62,030 nt of DNA, taken from Priapulus caudatus. Lineage: Eukaryota > Priapulida > Priapulimorpha > Priapulimorphida > Priapulidae. The notes under the pieces are model-generated. The model saw only the letters and a list, made by a program, of their open reading frames with translations. It was not told the DNA's origin and ran no database searches. The stretch covers positions 645,619 through 707,648 of the forward strand of contig NW_014577106.1 in assembly GCF_000485595.1 (NCBI RefSeq), written 5' to 3'. Positions 1-14,100 of this stretch are shown here, piece after piece. The stretch's first letter is position 1. Every line of letters starts with the position of its first letter. Both the position numbers and the translations under genes were made by a program.

Positions 1-46
<46 letters not shown>
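1..46. repeat. (AG)n microsatellite
   Basis: An uninterrupted AG dinucleotide run opens the window. It continues off the left edge, so its full length is unknown. Confidence 0.95.
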
Positions 47-48
<2 letters not shown>

Positions 49-3000
49 TCAATAAAAATGGTTTCATTATAAATATCAGGAGTGTAATTATATGTTTGGA
101 ATGCCTAATGTGATGGAGCAGATATGGAAGATATTATAGATTTAGAAATTAAGACAAGTGTGAGATGCTTTTACTGGAAGCCAGCCACCATCAAGGTAAT
201 TTTTGCAAGCGCGATAATTTGTTAACGTTTTTGTGCTGAACCCCCTAAACACTGTGCTATGGTTCCCACATATTTTCAGACTTGAATGTTTAATCAGCTG
301 TCCATTATAGTGATGATTTTTGTAAAACTGATGGGACATGATGAGAGTAAGCTGGCATCAAGACAGAACAGCTGATATGTTCACTGTGTAAATCGTGCTG
401 TACTCTATTAAAGTGCTTTGTAGTATTGGTAACGACTTCCTACTTGAAGTAATTAAAACGTTTTCCATAGTAAAACTACAGTGAGGTGTGGATTTTGTAA
501 TAAAGATTGTGGCTGAGCAGAAGTAAGTAAACACAGCCACCTTTTTATCACCTTTCTAGTGATTGATAATTAAGATGATGTTAATCTTAAAATCATTTGG
601 TATATTTGATGGAAAGTCAATGAGCTGGATTTGTATGTGCTTTTCCCACTCTAATGTTACTGCAAAATGTGTTTTTCGTGTCTATACGGCGCTGGTAAAA
701 AAACATAAATAAAAATTACCATAAACAACTGTTACTGTAAATAAAGATTTATTACAGTTACTGATTACGGATCCACTACCACTTTATTTGTTTAAATACA
801 GCAGTTAATTAATGATAGGGGTATTTAATTGAATATATTCAACAATACCTCGGCCTATTAGTGATCATATAATGACCTACTTCTTTACCAAGTTGGGCCA
901 TCGGCAATTAGTAATGTCTAAATAGCTTTCGTAAGAAATGTTTTCAGTGTGTGTAACATTGTCTATATCAACCGCCATGCAAACGCAACTGTAAGGAATT
1001 AATACATGCACATTGCACAACAGGATCATGTATGGTGGACGCTATATGCGATGTCAACAGTACAAAGTCTGATGTGCAAAATGCATCTAACATTAATAAT
1101 TAAACTTGAGCTTAAACCTTGTTAAACTAAGTTTTGCTTCAAGTTTCTAAACTTTGCTTGGCTAAGGAATTCAGTATCTACTACTACAGTTTTTTCCAAT
1201 AGTTTCATTTAAATTACGCATGTTTATTCTAAGCAAGGTCTTCCAGATAAATAGTAGTTTAGTATAAATATGATTGCACTTTTGTGATTTCACATTTTAA
1301 AACAGGCAAAACGAAGATTTAAAAGCACTACTTTGCAGACCATATGATCCTGACCACACGGATCAAGTGATAGCCATAGATTATAGATATCATATGTACA
1401 TTCACTGAGCTGTATATAATAGCAATGTACAGCTCGGTGTATACACTATATAGTAGCGTTATGAATAGTAGTAATATAGTAGTATGATAGGCGCGCCATA
1501 GCAGTGTTTTTATTTACTCCTGAAATAATTGCACTTTTGTAATTCGCTCCCATTCTAAAATATGCACAACTTCGTCAGGAGACTGACAGCACAGTCCCAC
1601 GGTGTCAGATAGACACATATACACAATCTGACCTGTTCATGAACAAATCTGATGACAGAAATAACCTCGTAGCATTGTAAGGATTATTAGTCTTCAAAGC
1701 CCAAAAGACTATACCGAAGATGGAGAGTCTAATTTGATAAAATCAGGTGATAAAATAGATAGAACAACACTGCAGATTTCAGTAGAAAGTTTCAATTTAA
1801 CAATTAACCAAAGAAGAAGATAGAGAACTCCAATATGGAATGACAGGTATATGTAGGCACATACTACTTTTATATAATACATATAATATAAACCAGTTGT
1901 TGTGCCCTGGAAATTTATTGGTATAATCATAATGTACGTGAAATTCTACACAAACATTCCTCAAATCAAAGTAAAAATAAGGAAAACCATATATAGATAT
2001 AACCAAGACAAATTTTAATTGCAATTTCAGAGTTAAGTTAGCATACCCATTGACTGTGCAATGAGATCTACAATGAGGTTCACAGTATGGATACATACAG
2101 CCAAATCCAGTAAGGCCAATGTCAGTTGACAGGGAATAACTAATACTATTTCTTGCTAAATCGTTTGTATTGAAATTACAGATAAATACTTGCCAAATGT
2201 GTTCCAATAAACAGCCCAATGAAGACCACTGAATTCAGTTGCACGTTCCAATGCAAAAATCTTTTTCATAACTCGTGCAAATATGACGGGCTGTGAGGGA
2301 ACATCACAAACTGTCACACAAAAAACTACCACCAGCATTTTTGTGTCTATCGCCAAAAAAACTGACGCTAAAATCTGAATTAAGAAAACAACCCTGATAA
2401 ATAAAATTCGATATTCGGAAACACCTTGCGTGAAAACATTTACACAGCAAATCATAATCCATCACAATAACGCAGTTGTGCGCGTAGATGTGCAACTTTG
2501 TGACACTAGAACATGTCACTAGTTAAAGATACCTTTACTGCTCATTCAAACATAAACCTGCATAAATATTATATATGCACGATTTTTGTGCCAAAGAGAG
2601 CATAATAAGGGGTTGGACTGGGGAGGCACTAGGGTAGTTTGGAGTACAATAATCATAGAGAAAAACGATTGTAGCGTAGGTGGATTAACAGAATATAGAA
2701 TGCTAAATATGAACTGTCAGAATTGTGAACATATCCACAGATTCACATAATTATAAGCTACTTGCCCATGACCCACAAAACAGGGACATGTTTTGATGAA
2801 GCATTAAAATCTCTCGACTAGGGCATTAGATTTACATGTATCACACAAAAAGAATCGTAACCTACCATTCTATTTTCATCGACATACTTGTAACAACCTC
2901 TACGTTTCTCAGCATCCAAAAGAAATTATTCTGCATGTTGGGTTATAATACAACTCGATCTGCAATCATATATTTACGTATATTAAGTAATAAAACACCA

Positions 3001-3510
3001 AGTACCATAAGTACCGCCAACATAAGTAGCACTGAGGTACAATCTACTAACGAGTTCCCTACTTGAACCAGCAAACGTTTAACTGGAAAAGTCCAACACG
3101 GTTCACATACCAGAAGAAAACTCCGGAGCAAAGCAAAAATGAAATAGTAAACGTTTTCTTTTCATCACTTACTATTAACGAAGTACAGTAACTAGCCCCA
3201 TATAGTGGTCATACCTTATAACATCCAACATACAATCGATGGCCCATATAAATTGTATGACGTTTCGTACTGCGCTGCTGTATTAAACCCATATAATGTA
3301 TAAAAACCATTCGATATCCGCAGTACAGTCTATTAAATAGGATTGTCATTATTAAATGCTAATTAAATTAAGTATTTAACTGGGTTACCTGACATCTTTA
3401 GAAAATTGACCAGAAATTATATATTTCTAAGTTAGTGCTGTGACACCAGCATTTGACTAGGACTTACTCTCTCGCTCCCTCATAAGCACGTGTGCAGAAG
3501 AGAACGAACT
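47..3510. other. Intergenic / downstream of PHKA, no gene seen
   Basis: No ORF here resembles a known protein and none shows a convincing exon structure. Two stretches (about 1259-1620 and 1695-1845) belong to a dispersed repeat family that recurs near 27507-28110 and, in part, at 21125-21230. The 1695-1845 part shares the phrase CCAATATGGAATG with the 27507-27645 copy. The PHKA 3' UTR must begin below 3511, but I could not place a confident polyadenylation signal. Confidence 0.5.
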
Positions 3511-3741
3511 CTAGGAAATCACACACTCCAAGTCTCCAGTGGCAGGGAATATGTTGAGCGATTGGGCAACTGCCTTGCACAGGTATGTCATTGTGCCGAA
3601 TCGACCACTAGGGGCGCTGTCATAAAACAGCTGGCAGATGCCAGCCTTGCCACCACACCTCAAAACAGGAGGCTTCCCTGGCAACGGCACAGTTGCATGG
3701 GGGCCTGCACAGCACAACGTGGCATCACCTTGCACTCGTAA
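3511..3741 (-). CDS. PHKA: PHKA terminal coding exon, CaaX end
   Basis: Opens with a family-divergent stretch, then [36 protein letters not shown] and stops after CVIS. Human exon equivalent ends CAMQ. The terminal Cys-Val-Ile-Ser fits a farnesyl/geranylgeranyl CaaX box (Ser favours farnesylation), matching the known isoprenylation of PHK alpha. Confidence 0.95.
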   Translation of the reverse strand, partial: LRVQGDATLCCAGPHATVPLPGKPPVLRCGGKAGICQLFYDSAPSGRFGTMTYLCKAVAQSLNIFPATGDLECVIS

Positions 3742-6700
3742 CTGCAACAGCCACAATGTTAGAGTTAGCATAATAAGAGTCCACAGCAGTATAAGTCATG
3801 ACATTTGAGACGCAGGATATTCAGTGTTATTCACGTATAAATGGACAATCCCGCATTTGAGTAACATTGAGGCATCGAGACTGTGGTAGACTGCTTTGAA
3901 ATATGTACTTGCAAAATAATAATAAGATCATTCAGTTTATGATTTTTAAGAGTTTAATACAGCTGAAATGATTATATAGTATATACTAATAATCTGGAAG
4001 CACATGATCTAATTAAAAGCACATCACTCGTCGTGCAACCACACGTTTTGTTACACTTCATGTCCTTACCTGTTCAGCTAGGAATATTCGATTAGCCTCG
4101 GAGACCAAGTATTCCACCTGTATGATGCCTCCTAGACTGCACTTCTTGTCTGCCTCTACAGCCAGTGTGAGGACCATGAGTGTTTCTACCATCAGTTGTC
4201 TGTACTCTGGCTGTGGGATGCGATTCAGTACTGCCTCCACTTGCAGTGCAAATTTTGTTTCACCGGGCGTCATCTGCAACACAATGCAGTGGATGTTTCT
4301 GGTAGAGAAGATCATCATATGTGAAGATCGCAATATTTATGACTACATCTTTCTCAAATGCCATGTGGCGAGAATTGAGTAATACAGTTGTTAAGTTGTT
4401 AAGATACATTTATATCTTGCAAGGATAAAACATTGTTTATGATTATCATGATAGCACTATCATCAATGTCGATATGAATTCAAAATAATCACTACCAATA
4501 ATTCAATAAATACAACACAGCAAATAAATGTGGACAATGCATCTAACCTCTCGGGTCAAACTCTGTGGAAGAACCATTCCTTGAATGGATAAGCCATGGC
4601 ACTGCAAAGAAATATGGAATACAGACTTCTATTTACTTTTATACATTATAGATGCAACATACAATATATGAGATGTAGAATACACAGTCATCCAGCGATT
4701 TCACAACATGTTATGATGGATAAGTAAGCATGGAACAAAGCACATGTCTACATAGATACCTTTTCAAGAACCTTCCACAGTTTTGGGTAGAACTCGTAAG
4801 GCACGCGATTGAGGGCACCATCTAGACGACGACGACGAAGCCACTGACCTTGCCTGCAGATATCACCTTCACTCAGCCCTGACCCAGATTTCTTCGACGA
4901 ACCAAACGACACGAAGGAAACTTTATGAGTGTCCTAAATAAAATGAAAACATTACAATAATGCTGTTTTGGAACCAGTTCATCCGTACAGTACATAAATG
5001 TTTTCACTAAGAAATAATAAATACGATGCATGACGATCGATAGTGATATAATCCAATAATACTACATATAACATCTGGTTAATGATAACAAACAAGGGAA
5101 ATCTTATAGCCAATATGCATTGCAATTTGTAAGGCACCACAGGAAACACAACTGTCACAATTTTTTTAGGAAACACAACTGTCACATTAGACAGCCAAAG
5201 CTCGAGAAACATTCACCTAAGAAGAATGGAACACTTACATTGATCTCATCTCTAACTTGTCTCATTCCAAGGTTTTCCTCTTTGTTGGATTCTTTCAGGG
5301 ATACCTCGTTATCATTGTCAGCCTCTATGGACAAATGAAATCCAAGCATGACAATGATGTAATATACATATCGTATTGTCTTGAGGATGAAGTTTCGATA
5401 TCAATTAGAATTGTGATTCAGGAGGATCGTGACACCGTTGTATTTACTTAGTCTTCGTAACCGATTTAAATCCACTATTAGCCATTGTAATACCGTTGTT
5501 AATTTTATTACATTTAAATTTAGATGAATTTTTCTAATTCCGAGAGATGGCTTTAATTGTGTCTTACAGACAGCCGCATGCCGGTGTGCAGTTAACTCGT
5601 TGTTTGAGACCCAACAGCAGTGTGTGGTGCATGCATACAAGTTTGTAACATCTTCACCTCGCTTGCTTGTAATATTATTTTTAAGCCAGGCGCACACGCA
5701 CGCTATGTTACGGTTTTTATCGCCGGGATTTCTCGCAGGGAATAATCGGTGTAACCCGCACACGCAACACCGTGTGCGCTGGCTACCGATTAAAATCGGG
5801 ACAAATGCGGTGCTAGTCTTCCCAAAATGCATTGCGCGCCACGACAACAACAGCCATTTCAAAGTGTTTGTACTTTTAACATTTTACTTGCTTTTAAATA
5901 TTAGTTTTTAGTGTAACCTAATAAATGTGCTTGGGCACCCTAAAGGTGATCAACTAACAGTGTGCCAATTTTGGGCATCCTAAACCAATAAACGGCAGAA
6001 TGCATAGACAGAGTTCGTTTTTGTAGTATAAAACTGCGCGACTTCTATGGACGCTGCCATTTTTTCGATCATGTGATTTTTGCAGGATGCAGATTGGCCC
6101 GTGTAACCGGTTTTTCCCGCTGACCACCGCACACGCTGCGGTCCGATTTTACCCGTGCGGTTTTTACCGGAAGATATCAATTCAGCTTGATATGCTCCGG
6201 TCGCTTGCGGGAAAAATCACAGGGTAAAAATCGCAGGATAATGAGACCGCACACGCTCCAAATTCACCCGCCGAGTGGGACCGGGAAAAACCGTACGGAA
6301 AAACCCGCAATGTGTGCGCCAGGCTTTAGTTACATTGTATTGTTGTACGAACTGTATCCAACTGCGCATGTTATGGTTTTCTACAAGACATAACAGTAAA
6401 CATTTGGCAACCTCTATAAGTAAACACGGCATAGGCGAGGTTCCGTAGGAAAGTAATGAGTTAATTTCTCACCGACGTTAACGTGTACACGTAGCTCTTT
6501 CCCACTGAGAATGTGGTGCAGCAGAGTCTTCAGCTCATACGGACTTAGATTCAGTAGATCCTCGGCTGCCTTGTCACCTGTGCATCAAGGAAATACATAA
6601 CGATAAGAAGTGTGTGGTCACTCTCCACCTGGCTAACTACACAGAAATCCCCTCACCTATGTTTTGTTGCAAGTACCACTGTTTTATTCACAACACATCA

Positions 6701-8050
6701 CTTTCACAAAGTGCAGGTGACACAGTTCCAGCTGACCTTCAAAGAAAAAACCTGCATGCCTACGCTGGTAATCAGCACTTCGGATGAACAGCATGCATGT
6801 GTTGTGTGTAATGCTGATAGTTACAGCTGAGTACTAGAAGATGGAGTATCACAATGGCTTCACAAGTCACGGTTATTTCTTGTTACCAACCATGTCAAGC
6901 AGGCTTTATAAACTCACACCCGAGGGCGGAAATGGAAAAAAGGAAAATAAAGGAGCTGCCTATGATGATTTCATGCCCTTCCCTTGCAGGGCTGGTGCCA
7001 GAGGGGGGAGCTACAACCTTACCATCAAGCCGGGCTTAGGTCGGCCTTGCGACGCAACGCGATTGCCTTGCGACTGATTTTCTGCAACAGGTTGCAAGTC
7101 GCAGCAACGATCGCCACTGCCAGCGACGGGTCTGCGACTAGAAAATTGTCAGTCGCAGCGAGTCGCACATGTTCTACTCTTGCGACGCGACGCGACTGGT
7201 TCCACCGGTCGCAAGAATTTCGCAAGCCTTGCGATCGCTGCGACCAGATTCGTATGCGTAATGAACAATGCACGCGAATAAAACAATCAGTGCATACAGG
7301 CATGTACACAACATGCACACAGCAACAAGTCATGTAAACTCATTTAGTTGCGCGATCTATAGGCGATCGTCGCTTCAACCTATAAGCGCCTTCTGCGACT
7401 GCCTACGACTGGTCGCAGCCAGTCGCTGACAGTCGCGTCGCTGTTGACCTAAGCACTCAGTCGCAGTGAGTTGCAGTGCGTCGCGTCATGTCGCATTCAA
7501 TCGCAACCCGACCTAAGTCCGGCTTCAGGGAAAACATCATTAATTCATCAGGGAATGATCTATTAAAAATGAGTAGATTCTCTTCAGTGAAAAGATGAAA
7601 AGCGAAAAATGAAAGACAGCATTATCTGTATGTATAATATATTACAAGAAATCATATAAATATTATAAATATATAAATAGACATTATTTCCTGCTGAAAA
7701 TGCAAAAGATACTATTTCCTTATTTGTAGAGCTAGTTATTGGCCCCCAATTACAAAAGATACTATTTCCTTATTTGTAGAGCTAGTTATTGGCCCCCAAT
7801 TGCAGGGTTATAAATCTCCAAGCAAGTACTTGCTGCCAGAGAAAAAACAGGCAGCGAACCTAGTCGACCAGGCAGACATTTGAGAAAGCCATAGCAGTTT
7901 CATTCCCTACTGATTTTATCCATTTAGAATGCAGCTTTGGTCTCCTAGCATTTTACCCAGATTCGTTCATTCTAAATATAGAATGGCCCTGGAGCCGCCC
8001 TTGCGCCCTCATGCTTGCACTCTCACCCACTGCACTCTCACACACACACA

Positions 8051-8098
<48 letters not shown>

Positions 8099-8130
8099 CG
8101 CACTGACGCCCGCACGCACACACGCACGCA

Positions 8131-8161
<31 letters not shown>

Positions 8162-11100
8162 TTTAAGCCACTCACACAAACTAAAACAAAGCACACTATA
8201 TAAGCTGGCTTCAAAAAAAAAAATATAAATCATCAGCTAGCAGAGGCCGAGTCCAAAAAATAACACCTTTAAAAAAAAAGACACCATAACAGGTTATTAA
8301 CAAAAGTAATGCGAGTATTTCCTTTAGCTGGTAAATCGGCAGTGCAGTTAATAGTGTTACGGGGGAACAACATGCCTAAATATACACACTAGACTCAAAA
8401 ATTTGCTTTTAAAGCAACTCTTATAGTAACTGATCAAACATTTGTTCCTCAAAATATCTATTCCACTTACTAATATATATTCTGACTCAAATCTTTCTCA
8501 TCAATAATACTAATAATGGTCTTTACGTGTAGTTATAATAACTCCCAGTAAGTGAATAAATAAGGGAAATAAAATTTCAGGCAATAATAAGCAATTTATA
8601 AAAACGTGATGTGATCAACAACAGAACAAGCTAATTTCACTTTAATTAACAGGCACAGATTTGAGCTTTTGTCTGCCCATATTGAAGCTGACATGACTCA
8701 CCATCAAAACTCCTATACCGATCAGTTGACACTGCATGAAAATACATAAAAAGGGGTACAGAGGATTCAAATGATCTAAGTGTGCCTGTTACTTAATACA
8801 CATTACGCAATTGCATCCTTCCTATTAAAACCTGTCACTAAAACCATCCTATCTAGCCTACCTATATCCAAAACAAATCAGTGGCAGTCAATGGAGAAAA
8901 CTATTCAATCTAGAAGCTTAATTCAGTTATTTAACGTTTGAGTTTTTGAGTGTTGTTTTTTGGCATTGCCATTAGAATAGCTCAGCCATGTCAGAGGACC
9001 AATGAGAAAGAGCACCTTTACAGTTTTACGCAGAACTTACAAATGAACCCATACAAGTGAAATCCCAACCGGAAACTCTAAATTGACAACCACCGTTGAC
9101 AGTGCAGACGACTGCAGTTTACATTTTCAATTTAATATAAATTGCAAGGCTTAACTGAACATAACCCATGAATCTTTACTAAGTTTTAAGTAACAAACAA
9201 TCGAATGATCTAAAATAAACAAGGTCATTAAGGTAGGCTCGCACTGACAATAATCAACATAACTCCCATAAAAGTTACTTGTTGAGTGTTACATTCCCTC
9301 ATGAATGCAAATAAACATCTAACTATGGAATATATACACACAGATGGCACACACGCAACACACATATGCACATACTCAACGCATATATCCAAGTTAGTGT
9401 CACACGCACAGACCGCCTTAAAAGGCATTATATATTTTATACCTACTATTTGGTAAGAGTTTGAGGCTATGATCATTGATATTAGCATGAACATATCCAT
9501 ACACTATTATCACTAGTTACACTATTAGCACAATTTACACCTGATATTATACAATCATCTCCTAATTGTAAGTACATGTGGTATTGTGGACTGAAAAATC
9601 CATGTAACCCAAGATAGGCCGAGGGTTAGAGTGATCTGTATGGTCCACAAAACAAATGTTGCCAAAACAACCAGGCAATATTTTTTTGCAGTGGATTGTT
9701 GCTAAGAGAATCAGAAATGATCAAAGATATAATGATCATGCTATAATATGCCTTCTACAAACCGTCTGCTTAAACTGAATGCTGCTTATAGATGGTTGAT
9801 TGTAAAGATTGTTATTGGCACACTGTTATTGGCTGCTGGAACCACACCAATGAGATGATGTGTCTAACGTTACGATGCAAATACATATGGTAAGTTGTGC
9901 AAATGAGTCTACCTAGCTATGCTTTCTTAATTTATACCTATGAGCTCATTTTAATAGCACATTATAATGTATTTTTTAGCCATTTAAAATTGAAATGTAA
10001 CATTGAAAAATGACAGTTGAGTTACAATGCAGGCACCACCCTCGCAGAGATCCACCTACCCAACCCACCCACCAAGTACAGCGCCTACATATTGTCATAT
10101 ACCGTCACAGTTGAGTGTCCTAGCGAGTTCGGAGGCCATCACCTGTATGATGAGCCCTACTCTGAGACGCAGCATCGATCGAAATAGGTCTGGCTCTGTG
10201 CAGATGAACATAGCCAGATAGATCAACAGCTCCTGCAGAGAAATACGAAACAGGATCAGTGATTAAATGCTATGCATTTGTCCAACTCACCGATTGGCAT
10301 GCGTTTCATTAAGTCTACCTTACCATATGAAACACGACTAGATGATTAAGCTTTTAATGCATAAAATATGGCTGGACGAAGTGAGCAAGACGATGAATAG
10401 CATGGTGGCTTCATTAATGTTCACATTACAATATAAAATTTATAGCTTCTCCTCAAAAGCCATCTTCTACAGAATTTCCATGTACAAAATTCAACGTAAA
10501 ACATTGTAAAAGATTACTCATCAGGGTTATTCCCATGAATTTCAGAAGGCATGTCGTTTGTTGACGGATGGGGAAAGGGCCAGAAGGGCGCTGCCACGGT
10601 TGTACCAATTGGAGTCAATTACGCGCGTCATAAATGGCCTCAATACACAGGTAGGCTCGATCAGTTCGAAGTCGTATACACCAAACTATGAAAGCACAGC
10701 ACGTGTTGGAATAGACAACACAGCTGGAAATTAAGGCACACCGATTATGCAACTAAGGCATGTCAAAGGATTTATCTGATATTGCAAATGAGCTTCAGCT
10801 TTGAAGGCATGTAAGGACTCGACATGCATTAAAGGCCTGTACTGGAGAGAACCCGGTTAATCACATTTTTAGTTGGGGCCATATCACTGACTTGCCTGCC
10901 CCTTGGTTTACCCACCTTTTTGATTTCATCTTACCAAAACCAATCAACTTAAGCCACAATGCCAGCCATGTCCAGACCTGCTTACAAATATGAAATCACG
11001 CCCCCTCATACCCTATCACATCACACCCTACATTTTTTTAAATAGAATGCCATTCTCGATGGCCTACCTGTGTCAACATGGATGTACTACTGTCTTCTCC

Positions 11101-14100
11101 GTATGCATCAGCAATGATTCCTCTTAGTTCATCTGGAGGAAGTGGCCTAAATACAAAACCGTACGTGTAACAACGGATTTATTTGCAAGCAGGTTAGATG
11201 AGAATCACTCAGTCAATGCTTTTGTTATCCACCTCAACAAGAATATTGGTTGAGAACAGGAATGTCTCCCAATGATTCTATTGATCCCAATTCCAATCAT
11301 CGACTCAAAATACCATAAATTCGTTTGACGGTGCAATTTACGATACTTCTAAATAACACTGAATCACAACATGTGACACAGTCCATCGATCAGATTCTCT
11401 CTCCACCACTAACTCCAGTATGCTAAACCTACTCCCTCAGCTTGCCTCACAAAGCAGGCTATCACCATATAGCAATCACTTCCATAAGCCTTCCTTCACA
11501 GAGGAGAGAAAGTTGCTTATATTAGGTAAGAGGACAACTCACCGCGTAATCGTGCGTTCCCTTGGTTCAGGGGGCATGCCCACTGTCACCTGCTTCTGCC
11601 TGACCAGCAGGTCTGTAACAGCCTGCAGATGTATGTGGGAGATATACGTATGGAAAATCACTCACTGCCTTACGGTCAGACATCTCATAATCCTATTTAT
11701 TAGAACTAACTGTGGTAATACCACTGAACACACTTGCAAACACAATGCATAGGCCCTTTTGCATAACTAAAAAAAGCAGGCTTCTAAATTCATTAACCAC
11801 TTAGTTTTCTATGCATGGTTGACCAATTAGACATTGCCAAATGGCACCATGATTGTTTGGCAAATGCCCCAGTAAAAAGGTTTACATAATAACAAAATTG
11901 TGGTCTTGGATACAGAATCTTCTAGTCAATGAAGGAAACAAGGAAATACCCAAGGATGCATCTACATAAGATTAAAGAATTAAACTCCTAGAAAACCATT
12001 AGTCTACAAAGATATGTGCAACAATACATAACTTTCAGTCATAACAGGCTGCACACAACCACATGTACTATAAATCATAAGTATATGGCTGACCACATCA
12101 ATAGCCTACTTAGATAAACTTATCTCTCACCTTAGCCAGATCTTCCACCTGTTTCTTTAGGACACCGGCAGTGTGTCTGACTAACCACCAGTGCTTCTCA
12201 TGACAAGCCTATTTAACATAATAACAAGATTGTGACACATTATACCAATTCAATCTGCCGGACTTATCAAAGCAATCAACACAGTGTGCCTATCTATGTG
12301 TGTAGTAATACGAAATAGTACTAAACAAGGCAGCAAGGCTGGCTGGCAGTGACTATCATTTTATCAATGCTAATTCTACACAGAGAACAACATCTCACGA
12401 TAACTAAATAGTAGGACAGGTGTGTAGGAGTAATATACCATTGCAACACAATTATACACACGTTCTCTGCATAATGGGAATGCAGAATTTAATTATATTG
12501 CACCCCTACCTGAAATTTTTCAACACTTTATTGAGGCAACACCTGGAAGAGACTTAAATACTGTTTTCAACACATAGGTAATCAAAACGTCAATAGCATA
12601 ACATGTACAGTCAGGTTAGACTACCTTTTCATATAGTTCCTGCAACAGGTCTTTCACCTTGCAACCTGGCTTCCCATCAATATGGGTATCCCAACTTGCA
12701 CCCCTGCACAATAAAAAAGGATAACAGCCGCGTGTTAAAAGGCAGGTTAACAGTTAGCTTTAACATAATTTTCACTTAAAATAGGTTACAAATCATCTAT
12801 CTGCCTGGCATGATTGACAAGCAGCTGTAGCCAATCAGTGTTGTGATGGGACATTCTAATAACAATGCTTAGTGATCTTTCCACAAAGTCGACATGTTGG
12901 TGCACAGACGTGTAAAACCCCAAACAAACAACGACCAGTTTCACCAGCCTAGCAACAATATCCAATAGGGTGTTGTTACCTGGCTGCCAGCATCTCTCAG
13001 GGAGATAGGACAGTTATTCTACATGGCATTTTGTGTTGTTCAACAATAACGGATTTCAATACTTTAGATTTTTGCATTAGTTTCAGTTAATGCCAAACTT
13101 ACTTTGTTATAAACAAATAGTGAATGATATCAGCTTGCTCAGTAAGGCTTGCAGCTTCTCGCAGTATGTCCAGCAGATCTTCTGGGTTTATTCCAGAATA
13201 GAGAGTTTCCATCCGTTCCACGTGCACCTGTGCTGTAGGCTTCTGTGCACAAAGCACATTATCGAGCACGTCCAATTACATGACAATCCAGCATGAGAGA
13301 ACGGCAAACCCAGGGATGCAAAGAAGCAAACAACAAGCAATTAAAACTATTGCATCTAAAATAAAATCGAAAAAATCAGTCTATGTAGAGAAATTAGGCT
13401 CACCTGTTAGCAGACATATTGGTGATTCTACTCCAGCATACAAATTACTATGAGTTTGTGCTGTTATAGGCTATAAAACAACAAATGATAAGTAAACCTG
13501 CAAATGTGCCTGCATTCCTCAGATTTGCAAAAATAAAATATGAACATGCTGCCACAAATACAAGTGTATCTGATTATGTGATGCAAATTGTTTTAGACTG
13601 GTACCCTATCTCGACGTCTAGCCAAAAGTAACATAGTGTGGAGATAGGGTACAAGTCAATGGCATCTCATGAGATGTGACAATCGGGTGTTATTGATGTT
13701 GACACACATAATCAAACCTACTTTGAAATGCAAATCGGTGCACATATTGGTGAAAATGATGTGTGAGTGTTCTAATATATGTGTAATAATATAAGACATT
13801 GTATACATTTCTAAGTGTATTCTACACATGTTCTAAGCTTTGATCTATACATTTTGTGTCATGTGAGTACCATGCTGCTGCAGTAAGTATCAGAATAATT
13901 CTACCTGTGCAATAGGCTTCTTGGCACAAAGCATATTATCGAGCACGTCCATTCGCACGACGATCCAGCGTAAGAGAACGGCAAGCCAAGGGTTGCAAAG
14001 AAGTAAAAAGCATGCGATTAAGACAATATTGCTTACAGTGCGGGGATGCATGCATGATGTTTACATGCAAGTGATGTTATCACTCACGCTCTGCTAGGTC

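Noticed and set aside
1797-2219. 140-codon minus-strand ORF as a gene
   Set aside because: Overlaps a dispersed repeat (1695-1845), has low-complexity hydrophobic composition and no conserved motif or splice support.
3490-3741. Plus-strand 83-codon ORF
   Set aside because: Exact antisense of the PHKA terminal exon.
5600-5911. 103-codon plus-strand ORF
   Set aside because: Lies mostly in the TTA-flanked MITE at 5684-6325 and has no recognisable protein features.
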